Assembly: GCF_001905825.1 (NCBI RefSeq)
Contig: NZ_LIVV01000002.1
Coordinates: forward strand, 1,058,441 to 1,122,440
Source of the DNA: Streptomyces sp. CB02009
Lineage (GTDB): Bacteria > Actinomycetota > Actinomycetes > Streptomycetales > Streptomycetaceae
Length of the DNA: 64,000 bases
Direction: 5' to 3'
The position numbers and the translations under genes are program-made. The notes beneath the pieces were generated by a model that did not search any database, was not told the DNA's origin, and saw only the letters and a list, made by a program, of their open reading frames with translations. Below are positions 25,112-34,143 of the stretch, piece after piece (the stretch's first letter is position 1; each line of letters opens with the position of its first letter).

Positions 25112-27544
25112 GACCACCAGGGCCGGTGAGGCCGCGATCTGTTCCTCGGTGAACCGCTCGGTCACCCACTGGCCGGCCGAGAAGAGCCTGGTCTGGTCGG
25201 CGTGGTGCGGCGAGTTCGGGTCGGCCGACTGGGAGTAGGCCAGGACGGAGCGGGCCTGCGGCGGCCCTTCGGCGGTGAACCGGACCTGCTGGATGAAGCT
25301 GGACCCGAAGACGACGTCCGTCTTTCCGTCGACCTGGCCCATGGTGATCACGTTGAGTACGCCGAGTTCGCCGATCATTCCGTGGATCGGGATCTGCTCG
25401 CCGCCGCGGGTGACCTTCTGGACGTCCGAGAGCGGCGCGTTCAACGGGATGCCCGCCTTGCGCATCGCGAGGACGGCCCGGCCGAACGCGTCGCGGACGG
25501 CGGAGCTGCCGGAGTCCAGCGAGTTCGGTGTGTGCACCGGGTCCTTGGGGTCGAAGGGGACCCGCCAGGGGAGCTTCTCGATGCCCTGTCCGCCCTGCAG
25601 GGAGGCCCAGTAGTTCGCGAACAGCAGGGAACCCCGGCTGTCCGCCGTGTAGTCGTGGCTCTTCCAGGCGGCCAGGATCGGGCACGCCTCGCTCACGTTG
25701 ACCAGGGTGCCGTCCACGAGGATGAGCCCGAAGGGCACGCTCTTGCACATCGCCACGGTGGCGTCGAGGGCGAGGTCGGCCGCTCGGCTGTTGTCGGCGA
25801 ACAGCAGCTTCCCCATGGTCTCCGGGGTGAAGCCCCTGCCCGGCAGCCCGTCCGTGCCGTCGATCCGCTTCCGGGCGGTCAGGATGAGCTCCTGGGTGCG
25901 CAGCGAGCGGGGTGCCTGGGCGTCGCCCATCACCCGGGGGAAGGTCAGCGGCTGGTCGGGGTTGGCCAGCCAGGCGCTGTCGTTGGCGTTGCCCACGAAG
26001 TCGTCCCGGATCAGGCGGGGTTGCTTGTGCGGGTCCAGGAGTCCCGGCGCGACCGCGTTCGGGTCGTCGGGCCAGTCGCACGCGCTCCGCTTGCCGTCGA
26101 AGATGGAGATCGGCGGCACGTTCGGCAGCCTCAGGGGCTGGTTGAAGAGGAGTTGGCCGGTCATCGTGAGACACGACTGGGCGTGCGCGTCGGTGATGTT
26201 CGCGGTGGCCTGGATGTCCGCGTACAGCGCCTTGCCCTTGCGGTCCGCGGCGATCGTGTTGAAGAAGGGGACGCCCTGCGTGGTCTCCAGGGTGTTGACG
26301 ACGTCTTCGACGTCCTTGGCCTGGTCGAGACGGAACCAGGTGTTCAGCGCCCGCAGGTTGTTCATGTTGACGTCGCGCACGGCGTGCGCGCTGACCACCC
26401 AGGGCAGCGGCACCCCCTGCATCGACGTGGTGACGGGGCCGTACCGGGTGGACCACAGGGTCCTGGTGACCTTGCCGAGGGAGCCGTCCGGCTTCCGCAC
26501 GTCGACGGTGACCTGCTGCGAGGTCATCTGTTCCCAGACGCCGTCGACGAGGTACTTGGTGGGGTTGAGCGGATCCACCTGGACGTCGAAGAGCCCGAAC
26601 GGGGCGACCGTGGCGACCGTGTGGCTCCAGGCGACGTCGTCGTTGTACCCGATGTTCACCGCGGGGAGTCCCAGGAGGCTCGCCCCGGAGACGTTGACCT
26701 TGCCCGGGATGGTGAGATGGCTCTGCCACATCCGGTTCTTGCCCTGCCACGGGAAGTGCGGGTTGGCCAGCAGCATGCCGGTGCCGCCGGAGACGCCCTG
26801 CGAGCCGACGGCCAGGGCGTTGCTGCCCATGCTCTGCTGCCGGCTCACCGCCAGCGCGGAGCTGATCTTCGCCGCGGTCTCCTTGGGCGAGGACGCGGGT
26901 TTCGCGGGGGCGGACGCCGCCCCCGGGGGCGCGGCGTCGACCTGACCGTCGAGGAGCGCGTCGGCGCTGCCCATGATGATCTCGGCGTGCGCGTGCCGGT
27001 AGACGTCGAGTTCCGTGATCGGCCGCACCCAGGCGGCGCCCCGGCAGGCCGGGTCGGTGAGGGCGTCGACGCCGGTCTCGGACAGGAACCGGTTGTATCC
27101 CTGGACGTAGCCCCGGACGGCCTCCTTGACCTCGGGCTCCGGGCCGTCGGGGGCGGGCTGTGCGATCAGCCGCTCCACCACCCCGTCGTCCTTGATCCGC
27201 TGGAAGTACAGGTCGCTCTTGAGATTGGTGGTGGTGTGCTGGTTCTGGCCGGGGCTCGCCCTGCCGTCGGGCCCCAGATGGCGGGACCTCTGGGCGTTGA
27301 CCATCAGATAGGTGTCGGCCAGGGTGCAGATGTTGTCCTTGGCCGCCGCGTATCCGTAGCCGGTGCCCAGGCCCTCCCAGTCCGAGGCGATGATGTGCGG
27401 GATGCCGTATTCGGTGTACCGGATGGTCGGCCTGTCCGGTCCCGCCGCCGGCCGCGTGGAGCCCGTGGCGGCCATCGTGCTCATCACCGCGACGGCGGCC
27501 GCCACCGCCATCGGCAGCCGCGCTCTTGCTCGCGTGCGTGTCAT
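25097..27544 (-). CDS. Secreted penicillin-acylase-family N-acylase (AhlM/aculeacin acylase-like)
   Basis: An 815-residue Ntn-hydrolase precursor. The ATG at 27544 follows GGGGAGGACG and a signal peptide comes next (LPMAVAAAVAVMSTMAATG). The alpha chain contains the family opening TIRYTEYGIPHI. Autocleavage should occur before Ser241 in MGSNALAVG, the new N-terminal nucleophile of the beta chain. Then come LLANPHFPW, NIGYNDDVAWSHTV and GNANDSAWL with the oxyanion Asn. The length fits Streptomyces acyl-homoserine-lactone and aculeacin A acylases, which remove long acyl chains from amines outside the cell. Its promoter (27588-27618) shares the direct-repeat operator of the cutinase/lysozyme pair. 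It could inactivate foreign signals or lipopeptides, or trim the acyl group from the peptide made at 1.3-19 kb; the latter is speculation. Confidence 0.88.
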   Translation of the reverse strand: MTRTRARARLPMAVAAAVAVMSTMAATGSTRPAAGPDRPTIRYTEYGIPHIIASDWEGLGTGYGYAAAKDNICTLADTYLMVNAQRSRHLGPDGRASPGQNQHTTTNLKSDLYFQRIKDDGVVERLIAQPAPDGPEPEVKEAVRGYVQGYNRFLSETGVDALTDPACRGAAWVRPITELDVYRHAHAEIIMGSADALLDGQVDAAPPGAASAPAKPASSPKETAAKISSALAVSRQQSMGSNALAVGSQGVSGGTGMLLANPHFPWQGKNRMWQSHLTIPGKVNVSGASLLGLPAVNIGYNDDVAWSHTVATVAPFGLFDVQVDPLNPTKYLVDGVWEQMTSQQVTVDVRKPDGSLGKVTRTLWSTRYGPVTTSMQGVPLPWVVSAHAVRDVNMNNLRALNTWFRLDQAKDVEDVVNTLETTQGVPFFNTIAADRKGKALYADIQATANITDAHAQSCLTMTGQLLFNQPLRLPNVPPISIFDGKRSACDWPDDPNAVAPGLLDPHKQPRLIRDDFVGNANDSAWLANPDQPLTFPRVMGDAQAPRSLRTQELILTARKRIDGTDGLPGRGFTPETMGKLLFADNSRAADLALDATVAMCKSVPFGLILVDGTLVNVSEACPILAAWKSHDYTADSRGSLLFANYWASLQGGQGIEKLPWRVPFDPKDPVHTPNSLDSGSSAVRDAFGRAVLAMRKAGIPLNAPLSDVQKVTRGGEQIPIHGMIGELGVLNVITMGQVDGKTDVVFGSSFIQQVRFTAEGPPQARSVLAYSQSADPNSPHHADQTRLFSAGQWVTERFTEEQIAASPALVVKVLD

Positions 27545-27587
27545 CGGCCCGTCCTCCCCTTCGTACCGCTCTCGTGCGAACGCGGTC

Positions 27588-27618
27588 ACGCTAGGAAGGG
27601 GCGATGAAATCCCGATGA
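27588..27618 (-). promoter_or_regulatory. Leftward promoter with 11-base direct repeat (SARP-type geometry)
   Basis: Minus strand TCATCGGGATTTCATCG (27618-27602), then 8 bases, then TAGCGT (27593-27588) as -10. Start near 27580, leading to the acylase ATG at 27544. This is the best copy of the element shared with 22.0 kb. The rightward M23 gene at 27774 shares the 229-base intergenic region, but I see no second copy pointing its way. Confidence 0.6.
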
Positions 27619-27773
27619 TGGACCGCCGCCGGCGGGCGGTCCGGTACCCGAGGCCGGGCCGGCTGTCACCCCGTAACCTTCCGGGGTCTCCAGGCCGTCG
27701 GGGCGTTGCTACGTTCCCTACCGCCCGCTCGCGCCACCCGGTCGGCGGCCCGCGCCCCCTGGAGGAGCTTCCT

Positions 27774-29342
27774 GTGCTTCGTGGACTTTCCCGCCGCGCG
27801 GTGAGCTCCGTGCTCGCGGTGTCGGCCGCCCTGCTGCTGCCGGCCCTGGTGCCCACGTCCCCGGCCGCGGCCCGGACCACCGCTTCCACCGCGTCCGTCC
27901 GATCCACCGCTCCAGCCGCTTCGGTCGCATCAGCCGCCTCCACCGCGGCGTGCCCGGCCGCGGGGCCCGTGTCCCAGCACTTCCACTCCGGCCACAACGG
28001 CGTCGACATCGCCAACGGGGTGGGGACGCCGATCCACGCCGTGTCCGACGGCGAGGTGACCATCTCCGGGTACGAGCCGGGCTACGGCCAGTGGATCCGG
28101 ATCCAGCAGCCCGACGGGCGGATCTCCGAGTACGGGCACATGTCCCGGCGGGACGTCTTCGCCGGCGACCGTGTCCTGGCCGGCCAGCAGATCGCCCTGA
28201 TGGGTTCGGAGGGGAACTCCACCGGCCCCCACCTGCATCTGCGGATCTGGGGGGACTCGTCCGCCTCCTACGGCGTCGACCCCGAGGTCTATCTCGCCGA
28301 ACGCGGCGTCGTGCTGCCCTGCACCCCGGGCACGGGGCCGCGGCCGAAGCCCCTCGTGTATCCGTCGGAGTCGGGCCGGGTCGTGTCGGCGCGGTCGGCG
28401 GACGGGCGTCTGGAGGTGTTCGCGGCCGGGGCCGACGGCATCCACCACGCTTGGCAGCGGGAGGTCAACGGCGACTGGTCGCCCTGGGAGTCGCTGGGCG
28501 GTCCCGCCGACGCCGAGCTCGCGCTCGCGCCCAACGCCGACGGCCGGCTGGAGCTGTTCGCGCTCAACGGGACCACCTTCCAGCACCGTTGGCAGCTGAG
28601 CCCGTCCGGCGGCTGGTCGCACTGGGAGGGCTTCGGCGAGGGAGGCCGGGACACCGCGGCCGGCGTCAACGCGGACGGCCGCATCGAGGTCTACGCCTCC
28701 GGCCCGGTCGGGCTGTTCCACCGGTACCAGCTCGCCCCCAACGGCGGCTGGTCGGGCTGGGAGTCCACGGGCGGCGGCCCCGCCGACAGCCGTGTGGAGA
28801 TGGGGAAGGCTCCCGACGGACGCCTTGAGGTCTTCGCCCTCAACGGCACCACCTTCCAGCACCGCTACCAGACCGCGCCCAGCGGCGGCTGGTCCGCGTG
28901 GGGCCCGTTCGGCGAAGGCGGCCACGACCTGACCGTCGACCACAACGCCGACGGCCGCCTGGAGGTCTTCGCCTCGGGTCCGGTCGGCGTGTTCCACCGG
29001 TACCAGACCGGGCCCTCCGGCTGGTCGGGCTGGGAACGCACCGGCGGTCCGGCCGACGCGCAGCTCACCAGCGAACGCACTCCCGACGGCCGCGTCGAGG
29101 TCTTCGCCATGAACGGCACCACCGCCATGCACAGCTGGCAGACCGCCGTCAACGCCCCCTACAGCGACTGGGCCCCCTTCGGCTCCGGCGGTACGGAGGT
29201 CACCGCCGCCTCCAACGCCGACGGCCGGATCGAGGTCTTCGGGACCAACCCCTCCGGAACCTTCCACATCTGGCAGACCGGGTTCTCCAGCTGGTCCGGC
29301 TGGGAGTGGCTGGGCGGTTCCCCCGGCCCCGGCCAGGGCTGA
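27774..29342 (+). CDS. Secreted M23 (LytM) peptidase with seven-bladed PLL propeller
   Basis: A 522-residue protein. The GTG at 27774 has GGAGGAG six bases upstream; the frame is open far upstream, but nothing there supports a start. A signal peptide (VSSVLAVSAALLLPALV) and an Ala/Ser/Thr linker precede the peptidase domain: SGHNGVDIAN carries the first His/Asp zinc ligands, and GPHLHLRIWG the HxH motif, so the catalytic site is complete. From about 205 come seven blades of the DGRLEVFAxNGTTxxHxWQ type, alternating two subtypes, as in the protein at 22130. It should cleave cell-wall cross-bridges outside the cell. The GH32/43-like gene follows 25 bases downstream, so the two form an operon. 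Confidence 0.88.
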   Translation: MLRGLSRRAVSSVLAVSAALLLPALVPTSPAAARTTASTASVRSTAPAASVASAASTAACPAAGPVSQHFHSGHNGVDIANGVGTPIHAVSDGEVTISGYEPGYGQWIRIQQPDGRISEYGHMSRRDVFAGDRVLAGQQIALMGSEGNSTGPHLHLRIWGDSSASYGVDPEVYLAERGVVLPCTPGTGPRPKPLVYPSESGRVVSARSADGRLEVFAAGADGIHHAWQREVNGDWSPWESLGGPADAELALAPNADGRLELFALNGTTFQHRWQLSPSGGWSHWEGFGEGGRDTAAGVNADGRIEVYASGPVGLFHRYQLAPNGGWSGWESTGGGPADSRVEMGKAPDGRLEVFALNGTTFQHRYQTAPSGGWSAWGPFGEGGHDLTVDHNADGRLEVFASGPVGVFHRYQTGPSGWSGWERTGGPADAQLTSERTPDGRVEVFAMNGTTAMHSWQTAVNAPYSDWAPFGSGGTEVTAASNADGRIEVFGTNPSGTFHIWQTGFSSWSGWEWLGGSPGPGQG

Positions 29343-29367
29343 CCACCCACCCGGAGGGATCAGATCC

Positions 29368-31398
29368 GTGTCTCCGATCAGCAGACGGAGTGTGCTGCGG
29401 GGTGTGGCCGGAGCCGGGACGCTGCCTCTGCTCGGCCTCTCCCCGGCCGTCGCCGCGCCCACCGGTGACGCCCCGGCGCCCTCGTGGGTCGGCACCGGCC
29501 CCTTCGCGTACGTCCACGACCCGTCGACCCCCGCCGGCCCGCGCTATCTCAACGACCACACGCTGATCAGAGCGCGGGGCCGCTGGCACGTCTTCGGCAT
29601 CGTCGGCGACAGCGCGCCGCGCGGCGAGGCGCCGGACAGCTCGGCGGAGATCTCCTTCGCCCACGCCTCCGCCCCGAGCCCGCTGGGTCCGTGGACCGCT
29701 CACGCCGACGCCCTCACCGTCGACCCGTCCTACTTCGGCGAGGAGCACCTGTGGGCGCCGCACGTCATCGAGGCCGACGGCACGTTCTGGATGTTCTACG
29801 CCGCGGGCGGCGCGAGCGGGGCGGCCGTCAACCTGGCCACGTCGACCGATCTGTTCACCTGGACCCGCGTACCGTCCGGCCCGCTGTTCCGGGGCCTCGC
29901 GGCGCGTGACCCGATGGTGCTGCGGGTGGGGGACGAGTGGGTCATGTACTACACGGAGCTCTCCGGGCCGGGCGGGCACCACGTCGTCGCCCACCGGCGG
30001 TCCGCCGACCTGACGCACTGGAGCGAGCCGGGCGTCGCCTTCACCGACGCGAGCACGGACGCGACCGTCTCGGTCACCGAGTCGCCGTACGTCGTCCGGC
30101 GGGACGGCTGGTACTACCTGTTCATCGGCCCGCGGGGCGGCTACGAGGGGACCGACGTACTGGCGTCGCGGGACCCCTTCCGCTTCGAACTCGCCGGATA
30201 CGCGGGGCATGTGGCCGGTCACGCCGTCGAGGTCATCGACGACGCGGGCACCTGGTACGCGAGCGCGGCCGGCTGGTTCCGCAACGGACTGTTCCTCGCG
30301 CCGCTCCAGTGGCGCGACACTCCGGTCCCGTGGCAGAGCCCCGACCACCCGGTGGCCGGGCTCGACGTGCACGGCCGCCTCACGCTGTTCGCGCTCGACG
30401 CCGCCGACCGCTCGATGCTGCGGCGCGTCCAGCTCGACCCGTACGGCGACGGCTGGTCGGAGTGGGAGCCGTTCGGCGGTCCGGCGGGCGCGGTTCCCTC
30501 CCTCGGCCGCGACACCGACGGGAGGCTGGAGGTGTTCTCGATCGCCCCGGCCGGCACCCACCTGAACCGCCGCGTGCAGCGCCCGGACGGCGGGTGGCAC
30601 GACTGGGAGGGGTTCGGCGGCCCGGCCGGCGCCGCGCCCGCCGTCGCCCGTGACGCGGCCGGCCGGCTGGAGGTCTTCGCCCTGAGCCCGGGCGGCGCGT
30701 CCTTCGCACGGCGCCGGCAGCGGTCGCCCGGGGCACTGGCCTGGGACCCGTGGGAACCCGGCTTCGGTCCTACGGCGGGCGCGCCACCGGTGGTCGCGGC
30801 GAACGCCGACGGCAGGCTCGAGGTGTTCGCCCTCGCGCCCGGCGGCGCCGGGATCGTCCACCGGTGGCAGGAGACCCCCGGCGGGCCGTGGACCCCGGCA
30901 TGGCACCCGTACGGCACCGCGGCGGGCTCCGCGCCCCGGGTGGCCGAGGACGGCAGCGGCCGGCTCGCGGTCGCCGCGATCGGGCCGTCGGGCGTCGGGA
31001 CCTTCACCCGGCGGCAGACCGCGCCGAGCGGCGGCTGGGACGCGTGGCTGCCGATGTTCGGGTGGAGCGCCGCCGCCCCGGCGTCCGCCGCCAACGCCGA
31101 CGGCCGCCTGGAGGCGTTCTCGCTCGCCCCGGGCGGCGCCCGGCTGAGTCACCGCTGGCAGCTCGCTCCGGGCGGTGACTGGGGCCCCGAGCGGGAGTTC
31201 GGCGAGCCCGGCGTCCGGCTCGTCGCCACCCCCACGGCCGTACGCGACCCGGCCGGGCGGCTACACGTCTTCGCCGTGACCGCCGCGGGGCGGATCCGGA
31301 CCCGTGTCCAGGAGCGGCCGAGCGGCGGGTGGCTGCCGTGGACCTCCTTCGGCGAGCGTGCGGTGGCGCCGCTGGTGTCGCATGCTCCCGCCCTGTGA
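29368..31398 (+). CDS. Tat-exported GH32/43-like five-bladed enzyme with PLL propeller
   Basis: A 676-residue protein. The GTG at 29368 lies downstream of GGAGGG and opens a Tat signal (ISRRSVLRGVAGAG). Residues about 40-325 look like the five-bladed propeller fold of the GH32/GH43/GH62 sugar hydrolases: YLNDHTLIRARGRWHVFG, HLWAPHVIEADGTFWMFYA, ARDPMVLRVGDEWVMYYT and SVTESPYVV, with Asp/Glu at blade starts as in that fold. The acid/base pair cannot be assigned safely. From about 332, seven blades of the GRLEVFALxPGGxxxxRRQ type follow; they are more diverged than those of its two neighbours. Likely substrates are arabinans, fructans or other plant or microbial glycans. Confidence 0.78.
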   Translation: MSPISRRSVLRGVAGAGTLPLLGLSPAVAAPTGDAPAPSWVGTGPFAYVHDPSTPAGPRYLNDHTLIRARGRWHVFGIVGDSAPRGEAPDSSAEISFAHASAPSPLGPWTAHADALTVDPSYFGEEHLWAPHVIEADGTFWMFYAAGGASGAAVNLATSTDLFTWTRVPSGPLFRGLAARDPMVLRVGDEWVMYYTELSGPGGHHVVAHRRSADLTHWSEPGVAFTDASTDATVSVTESPYVVRRDGWYYLFIGPRGGYEGTDVLASRDPFRFELAGYAGHVAGHAVEVIDDAGTWYASAAGWFRNGLFLAPLQWRDTPVPWQSPDHPVAGLDVHGRLTLFALDAADRSMLRRVQLDPYGDGWSEWEPFGGPAGAVPSLGRDTDGRLEVFSIAPAGTHLNRRVQRPDGGWHDWEGFGGPAGAAPAVARDAAGRLEVFALSPGGASFARRRQRSPGALAWDPWEPGFGPTAGAPPVVAANADGRLEVFALAPGGAGIVHRWQETPGGPWTPAWHPYGTAAGSAPRVAEDGSGRLAVAAIGPSGVGTFTRRQTAPSGGWDAWLPMFGWSAAAPASAANADGRLEAFSLAPGGARLSHRWQLAPGGDWGPEREFGEPGVRLVATPTAVRDPAGRLHVFAVTAAGRIRTRVQERPSGGWLPWTSFGERAVAPLVSHAPAL

Positions 31399-31897
31399 GC
31401 GGAGCGTACGGATCGCGCCACGTGAACGGTGACATGGGCCGCCCCCGGTCGCCTGTGAGGGCCCCGGACCCGGATTCCGCCCCCCGTTCACGGTGACGTT
31501 GCCCACCTTGTACGGCCCCGGGCCAGGCGGCGGCGGGCGGCCCCGGCCCGGCCGGTCCGGCGCTCCGGCGGCCCGCGGACACGGCCCGTCTCCCGCTCTC
31601 CCCGGTGCACGCTCCACGTCCCGACTCCTCGGCGGAGGACCGGAAACAGTCCCACATGGCGGCTCATTTCACGGCGCCGACATGACCTGGGCCCGGCGAG
31701 AAGGTCCCCGGCGGTCCGCGGCGCGCGGAGTCACGGGGGGAGAGACTCCGGGGCGCCCCGCGCACCGTCGTGGCGGGCGGCTCCGGCCGCCGGGCGGCCC
31801 GTCCGGACGAGGTGGCCAAAGTACGACGGTGAACTCCCCCTACGGATGAGTATCGTTCGGCTCGTCCGAGAGTACGGCCGGGGGAACGGGGGAACGG
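31399..31897. other. 499-base intergenic region before the FHA gene
   Basis: No convincing gene. The only structure I see is a 9-base inverted repeat, CGTGAACGG (31421-31429) and CCGTTCACG (31484-31492), 54 bases apart, with GTGAC following both arms. It could be a terminator for the propeller operon or a looped operator. The promoter for the FHA gene is probably in the AT-richer stretch around 31820-31870, but no clear boxes stand out. Confidence 0.4.
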
Positions 31898-32707
31898 GTG
31901 AGCGGCGTAGTCGTCCATCTGCCGCGAGGTACGGGAGGCGCCGACGGCGGTGAGCCGGGCGGGGACGCGGTGACGCTCCGGCTCGGCCCGGGCGAGGTGG
32001 CCCGCTTCGGACGGGGCTCCGCCGCGGTCCCCGTCGAGCTGGTCCTGGACGACCCGGCGATCTCGCGGCTCGCCGGGGAGATCCGGGTGACCCAGGACCA
32101 CTGGCAGCTGACGAACTACAGCGCCGGCCACAGCTATCTGGTGGAGAACCCGGAGGGCGCGGGGGAGTACCTGAGGATTCCGCCGCGCCGGGTCGGGGCG
32201 CCCATCCCGTTCGAGTTCTCCCGGGTGGTGCTGCCCACCAGGGGTGACGCCACCGTCTCCTTCCAGGTGTTCGCCCCCGACCACGTGTTCCTCGACCCGG
32301 AGGCCATGGACGTCCCTTGGGGGAACAGCACGGTGACCGCGTACTCGCTGGACGAGACGGCCACGTACTTCCTCGTTCTCGTCGCGCTCTGCGAGCCGCG
32401 TCTGCGGGACCAGTCCCGGGTCGCGGTGCCCACCACCCCGCAGATCGTCGAGCGGCTCAGGGAGCACGTCACGTGCGGCACGCTGACCGCTCGGGCGGTC
32501 AGTTCGCACATCGACTACCTGGCCGAGGAGAAGCTGCGCATCGCGGGCCCCGCCACCGGGGAGTCCGGCAAGGGGGACCGCCGCAACGGCAAGCGGGAGG
32601 AGATCGTCGGGCTCGCCCTGCGGTTCGGGCTCGTGCGTGAGGAGCACCTCGCGCTGCTGCCGCCCCTGACGGGGGCCGGCGGGCGGGAGCGGCAGGGCGC
32701 GTCGTGA
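31898..32707 (+). CDS. FHA-domain protein
   Basis: A 269-residue cytoplasmic protein starting at GTG. Residues about 20-85 resemble a forkhead-associated domain (ARFGRGSAAVPVELVLDD, then PAISRLAGEI and LTNYSAGHSYLVEN), which binds phosphothreonine; the usual SxxH is changed to SRLAGE, so ligand binding may differ. Residues about 165-240 are helical and HTH-like (TPQIVERLREHVTCGTLTARAV). Its stop overlaps the start of the kinase gene (GTGA), so the two are made together and the kinase is the obvious partner or modifier. Confidence 0.75.
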   Translation: MSGVVVHLPRGTGGADGGEPGGDAVTLRLGPGEVARFGRGSAAVPVELVLDDPAISRLAGEIRVTQDHWQLTNYSAGHSYLVENPEGAGEYLRIPPRRVGAPIPFEFSRVVLPTRGDATVSFQVFAPDHVFLDPEAMDVPWGNSTVTAYSLDETATYFLVLVALCEPRLRDQSRVAVPTTPQIVERLREHVTCGTLTARAVSSHIDYLAEEKLRIAGPATGESGKGDRRNGKREEIVGLALRFGLVREEHLALLPPLTGAGGRERQGAS

Positions 32708-34143
32708 CCTCCCCGGGCGTCCCGGGAGGCAGCGCGGGGCACGACCGTACGGACGAACTCCCGCCCGGCTACCGGGTGGGAGGCTGGGTGGTCTCCGAAC
32801 TGATCGGGTCCGGGGGGTGGTCCACCGTCTACGCGGCGCGACCGGCCGACGGGCCCGCGGGCCCGTCCGCCGCCGACCCCGACGCTGACCCCGAGGGCGC
32901 GCCCGCGGGCCCCGCCGACGTCGCGCTCAAGATCATGCCGACCGCGGGACTCGCGCCCCGGCAGGCGCGCAGGATCATGGAGTCCGCCCGCCGCGAGGTC
33001 GAGCTCGGGAGCAGGGTCGGGCATCCCCGGCTGATCGGTCTCCTCGGCTCGTTCGTGCTCGCGGCGCCCGACCGGCCCGCCGTGGACGGCGCGATCGTGC
33101 TCGTGATGGAACGGGCCTCCGGCAGCCTGCGGGAGCTCCTCGACGCGGGGGTGCCCGAGGCGGACCGGGGACCGCTGATCGCGGGAATCTGCGAGGGGCT
33201 CGCGCATCTCCACCGGTCGGGCTGGGTCCACGCCGACCTCAAGCCGGAGAACGTCCTGCTGGGCGCCGACCGCTCGGTGAAGCTGTCGGACTTCGGCCTC
33301 GCGACCGAGCTGACGGGGACCCACGGGTACGCCCCGCCGATGGGAACCCTGGACTATCTGCCGCCCGAGCGCTGGCGGGCGCCCCTCGGCGAACTCGGCG
33401 TCCGGATCAGGCCGACCGCGGACATCTGGGCCCTGGGCATCGTCGTCCACGAGGTGTTCTCGTCGGGCGGTTCGCCGTTCTCCGGCGCCACGCCGGTGGC
33501 GCGAGGCGCCGCGGTCCAGGAGTACGGCGAGGGGCGGGCGCCGCTGCGGATGGACCACGCGGTGCCGCCGTTCTGGCGGGAGCTGGCCGCCGACTGTCTC
33601 GCCCCGACCCACGAGGCGCGGGCGCCGCACACCGCCGAGAGCCTGCTCGCCCGCATCGCCGGCCATCAGGAGACGCCCGGCGGCGGGCGTCAGCGGACCC
33701 GGGCCCGCGCCGCCGTCCTCGCGACCGCGATGTGCGGGGTCGCCGCCGCGACCCTGTGCTCGGACGCGGTGCGGCCGGTCGGGTCCGTGCCGCCCGGCGT
33801 CGTGAGCTCGACGGCCGGCACGGTCCGGGTGTTCAACGCGGAGCGGAGCTGCCGCGAGCGGGTCGACCGGCACCCCGGGTGCAGTCTGGGGCTGGCGATC
33901 GATCCCGTACGGCCGTACACGGCGGACAACGTCGTGCCGACCAGGGTGTGGCACGGCGATGTGCTCGCCGCCGACTGCCAGGTCCCCGACGGGCAGCCCA
34001 TCGTCGACGAGGAGGCCCGGTGGTCCACCCGCTGGTTCCGCGTCCGGCTCCCTTCCGGGTCCGCTCCCTCGGTGGCCTGGCTGCCGGCCGTGCGCACCAA
34101 GGAGCGGCCGACGCTGCCGGAGTGCCCGCGCCCGACGGCCTGA
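32704..34143 (+). CDS. Membrane Ser/Thr protein kinase
   Basis: A 479-residue kinase with glycine loop GSGGWSTVYAA, an Ala/Pro/Asp-rich insert, catalytic Lys in VALKIMP, catalytic loop HADLKPENVLL (HAD in place of HRD), DFGLA, and PPERW for APE. Residues about 325-345 form a single hydrophobic segment, leaving about 130 residues outside with four Cys and no PASTA repeats. It is coupled to the FHA gene by a GTGA overlap. Pairs like this usually signal through phosphothreonine binding; the external domain may sense a ligand or wall component. No nearby substrate is evident. Confidence 0.85.
   Translation: MTSPGVPGGSAGHDRTDELPPGYRVGGWVVSELIGSGGWSTVYAARPADGPAGPSAADPDADPEGAPAGPADVALKIMPTAGLAPRQARRIMESARREVELGSRVGHPRLIGLLGSFVLAAPDRPAVDGAIVLVMERASGSLRELLDAGVPEADRGPLIAGICEGLAHLHRSGWVHADLKPENVLLGADRSVKLSDFGLATELTGTHGYAPPMGTLDYLPPERWRAPLGELGVRIRPTADIWALGIVVHEVFSSGGSPFSGATPVARGAAVQEYGEGRAPLRMDHAVPPFWRELAADCLAPTHEARAPHTAESLLARIAGHQETPGGGRQRTRARAAVLATAMCGVAAATLCSDAVRPVGSVPPGVVSSTAGTVRVFNAERSCRERVDRHPGCSLGLAIDPVRPYTADNVVPTRVWHGDVLAADCQVPDGQPIVDEEARWSTRWFRVRLPSGSAPSVAWLPAVRTKERPTLPECPRPTA

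Noticed and set aside
22840..31350. Regularly spaced DNA repeats that could suggest a CRISPR or satellite array
   Set aside because: The repeats are in frame, diverged at third positions and encode propeller blades; no uniform repeat-spacer pattern.
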